Of a stretch of 13,609 nt of DNA, positions 12,859 through 13,609 are shown piece after piece. Under the pieces are notes generated by a model. It had not been told where the DNA came from. It searched no databases and was given only the letters and a program-made list of their open reading frames with translations. Origin of the DNA: Solirubrobacteraceae bacterium (GTDB lineage: Bacteria; Actinomycetota; Thermoleophilia; Solirubrobacterales; Solirubrobacteraceae); the NCBI GenBank assembly GCA_024710825.1, contig JANJUA010000340.1:1-13609 (forward strand). The letters are read 5' to 3'. Each line of letters begins with the position of its first letter. Position 1 is the stretch's first letter. Both the position numbers and the translations under genes were made by a program.

Positions 12859-13609
12859 TCGACTCGGCCAATGGCGAGCATGAGATCGGGCGCATGGGCC
12901 GGCACGTCACCCGGGCCCTGCTGACCGCGTCGCGGCCCGACGGTTGGGAGTTCATCGAGAAGCTGCTGCTCGCGGCGCAGCGGCAGGAGGGCCTGCGGCA
13001 GACCATCCTGGAGACTGTCGACGAGGCCCATCCCGAGGCTTTCCGGCGGATGCTGCGGCTGATCGTCGACCAGAACCTGGTCCGCTTCAGCGCCACCATC
13101 CGCGCGATCGACACCTGGTTCGGCTTCGGGTACGACGCGCTCTCGGCGGGCGCCGCGGCGAAGACGGTCGAATGTGTGCTGACCTGCCTGGAGTCGGAGG
13201 AGCGCCGGCGGGAGATCCTGGCGAGCGACGATGCGGAGCAGGTCTACCTGGCGCTCTGGAGCGGCGCGGTCCACAACGCGCCGGCCGTGGTCCCCGAGGC
13301 GCGCAAGCTCTTGTCCCATCCCTCGCCGGAGCATCGCTTCGCCGCGGTGCATCTGCTGGGCACGACCAGCCTGCCCGAGGTCGACCAGGAGTTGGTAGGT
13401 TGCGTCGCCGACCCCGATCTGCGGGTCGCGGTGCGGGCGTTGCAGCATTGCGCGCAACGGACGGGGTTCCATCTCCACGAGCGGGAGACCCGGCGTGACA
13501 AGGCTCTGGAGAACCGCATCTTCGAGGCCGCCCACGCGGTGGCGCCCTCGCTGCCGGTGAAGTCGACGACTCTCGAACCGATCCTGTGGCCGTGGATGAC
13601 GCTGCAGAC
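12834..13609 (+). CDS. HEAT-repeat-like protein fragment (both ends missing)
   Basis: An open frame, with no in-frame stop from about 12,834 to the window end, gives about 258 residues with a coherent protein-like composition. It begins near [20 protein letters not shown] and continues with MGRHVTRALLTASRPDGWEF, then QRQEGLRQTILETVDEAHPE. The later part has paired-helix, HEAT-like units: LLSHPSPEHRFAAVHLLG and CVADPDLRVAVRALQHCA. No start codon with a ribosome site is seen. The ATG at 12894 is internal to sequence that looks conserved, so the true N-terminus is probably lost. It resembles large HEAT/DUF5724- or DUF4132-type proteins from memory, which I cannot confirm. Codon use differs from the neighbours: His is CAT in 7 of 11 cases against 1 of 10 in the kinase, and Leu is mostly CTG where the kinase prefers CTC. 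It is probably a fragment from another locus or genome. Confidence 0.7.

Noticed and set aside
12944..13498. Plus-strand 184-codon frame inside the HEAT-like region
   Set aside because: It is Gly/Arg/Ala-rich and out of phase with the coherent helical protein that stays open through the whole region.
12395..13535. Minus-strand frames opposite the kinase and the HEAT-like fragment
   Set aside because: They are Arg/Ser/Pro- or Gln-rich and mirror plus-strand coding sequence with clear kinase and HEAT-like patterns.

Overview
The window comes from a very GC-rich actinobacterium. The housekeeping gene order (rpmB, recG, rsmD, coaD, a DivIVA/SepIVA-like gene, yceD, rpmF, plsX) is the order known from Actinobacteria. 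Base composition and the plsX partner after rpmF suggest the Thermoleophilia/Solirubrobacterales side of the phylum, but that placement is inference. Coding density is high, and no stretch above 300 bases lacks a gene. I see no tRNA, rRNA, CRISPR array or insertion sequence.

Layout from left to right. plsX (minus strand, 3' end cut by the window edge) and rpmF (minus) form the start of a lipid/ribosome operon. A major-facilitator transporter (plus) sits between rpmF and yceD/DUF177 (minus), where the two are normally adjacent. Next come three minus-strand genes: a PAS-PAS-SpoIIE-type phosphatase, a fatty-acyl-CoA ligase and an unrecognised 293-residue protein with a winged-helix-like C-terminus. 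Divergent from the last is a plus-strand coiled-coil protein with a PD-(D/E)XK nuclease-like domain resembling DUF2130. The minus-strand operon recG-rsmD-coaD-divIVA-like follows, with 4-base overlaps between its first three genes, and rpmB lies just upstream of recG. Divergent from rpmB is a serine/threonine kinase whose coding region breaks off inside the kinase domain. From about 12,834 to the end is an open frame for part of a HEAT-repeat-like protein with no start of its own and different codon use.

The core genes serve ribosome assembly (L28, L32, RsmD, YceD), CoA and phospholipid synthesis (CoaD, PlsX), recombination repair (RecG) and septal/polar growth (DivIVA-like). Two blocks of accessory genes split this conserved cluster: the transporter alone, and a block of four genes between divIVA-like and yceD.

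Two broader signals stand out. Nearly every gene that needs its own promoter has a TAnnnT (-10-like) hexamer 6-21 bases before its start codon, six of them within 10 bases, which points to leaderless or near-leaderless transcripts. The right end looks like a rearrangement or assembly junction that joins a beheaded gene to a truncated kinase. The best candidate for something poorly described is the divergent pair of the DUF2130-like nuclease-fold protein and the unknown 293-residue protein, though nothing here proves that they work together.
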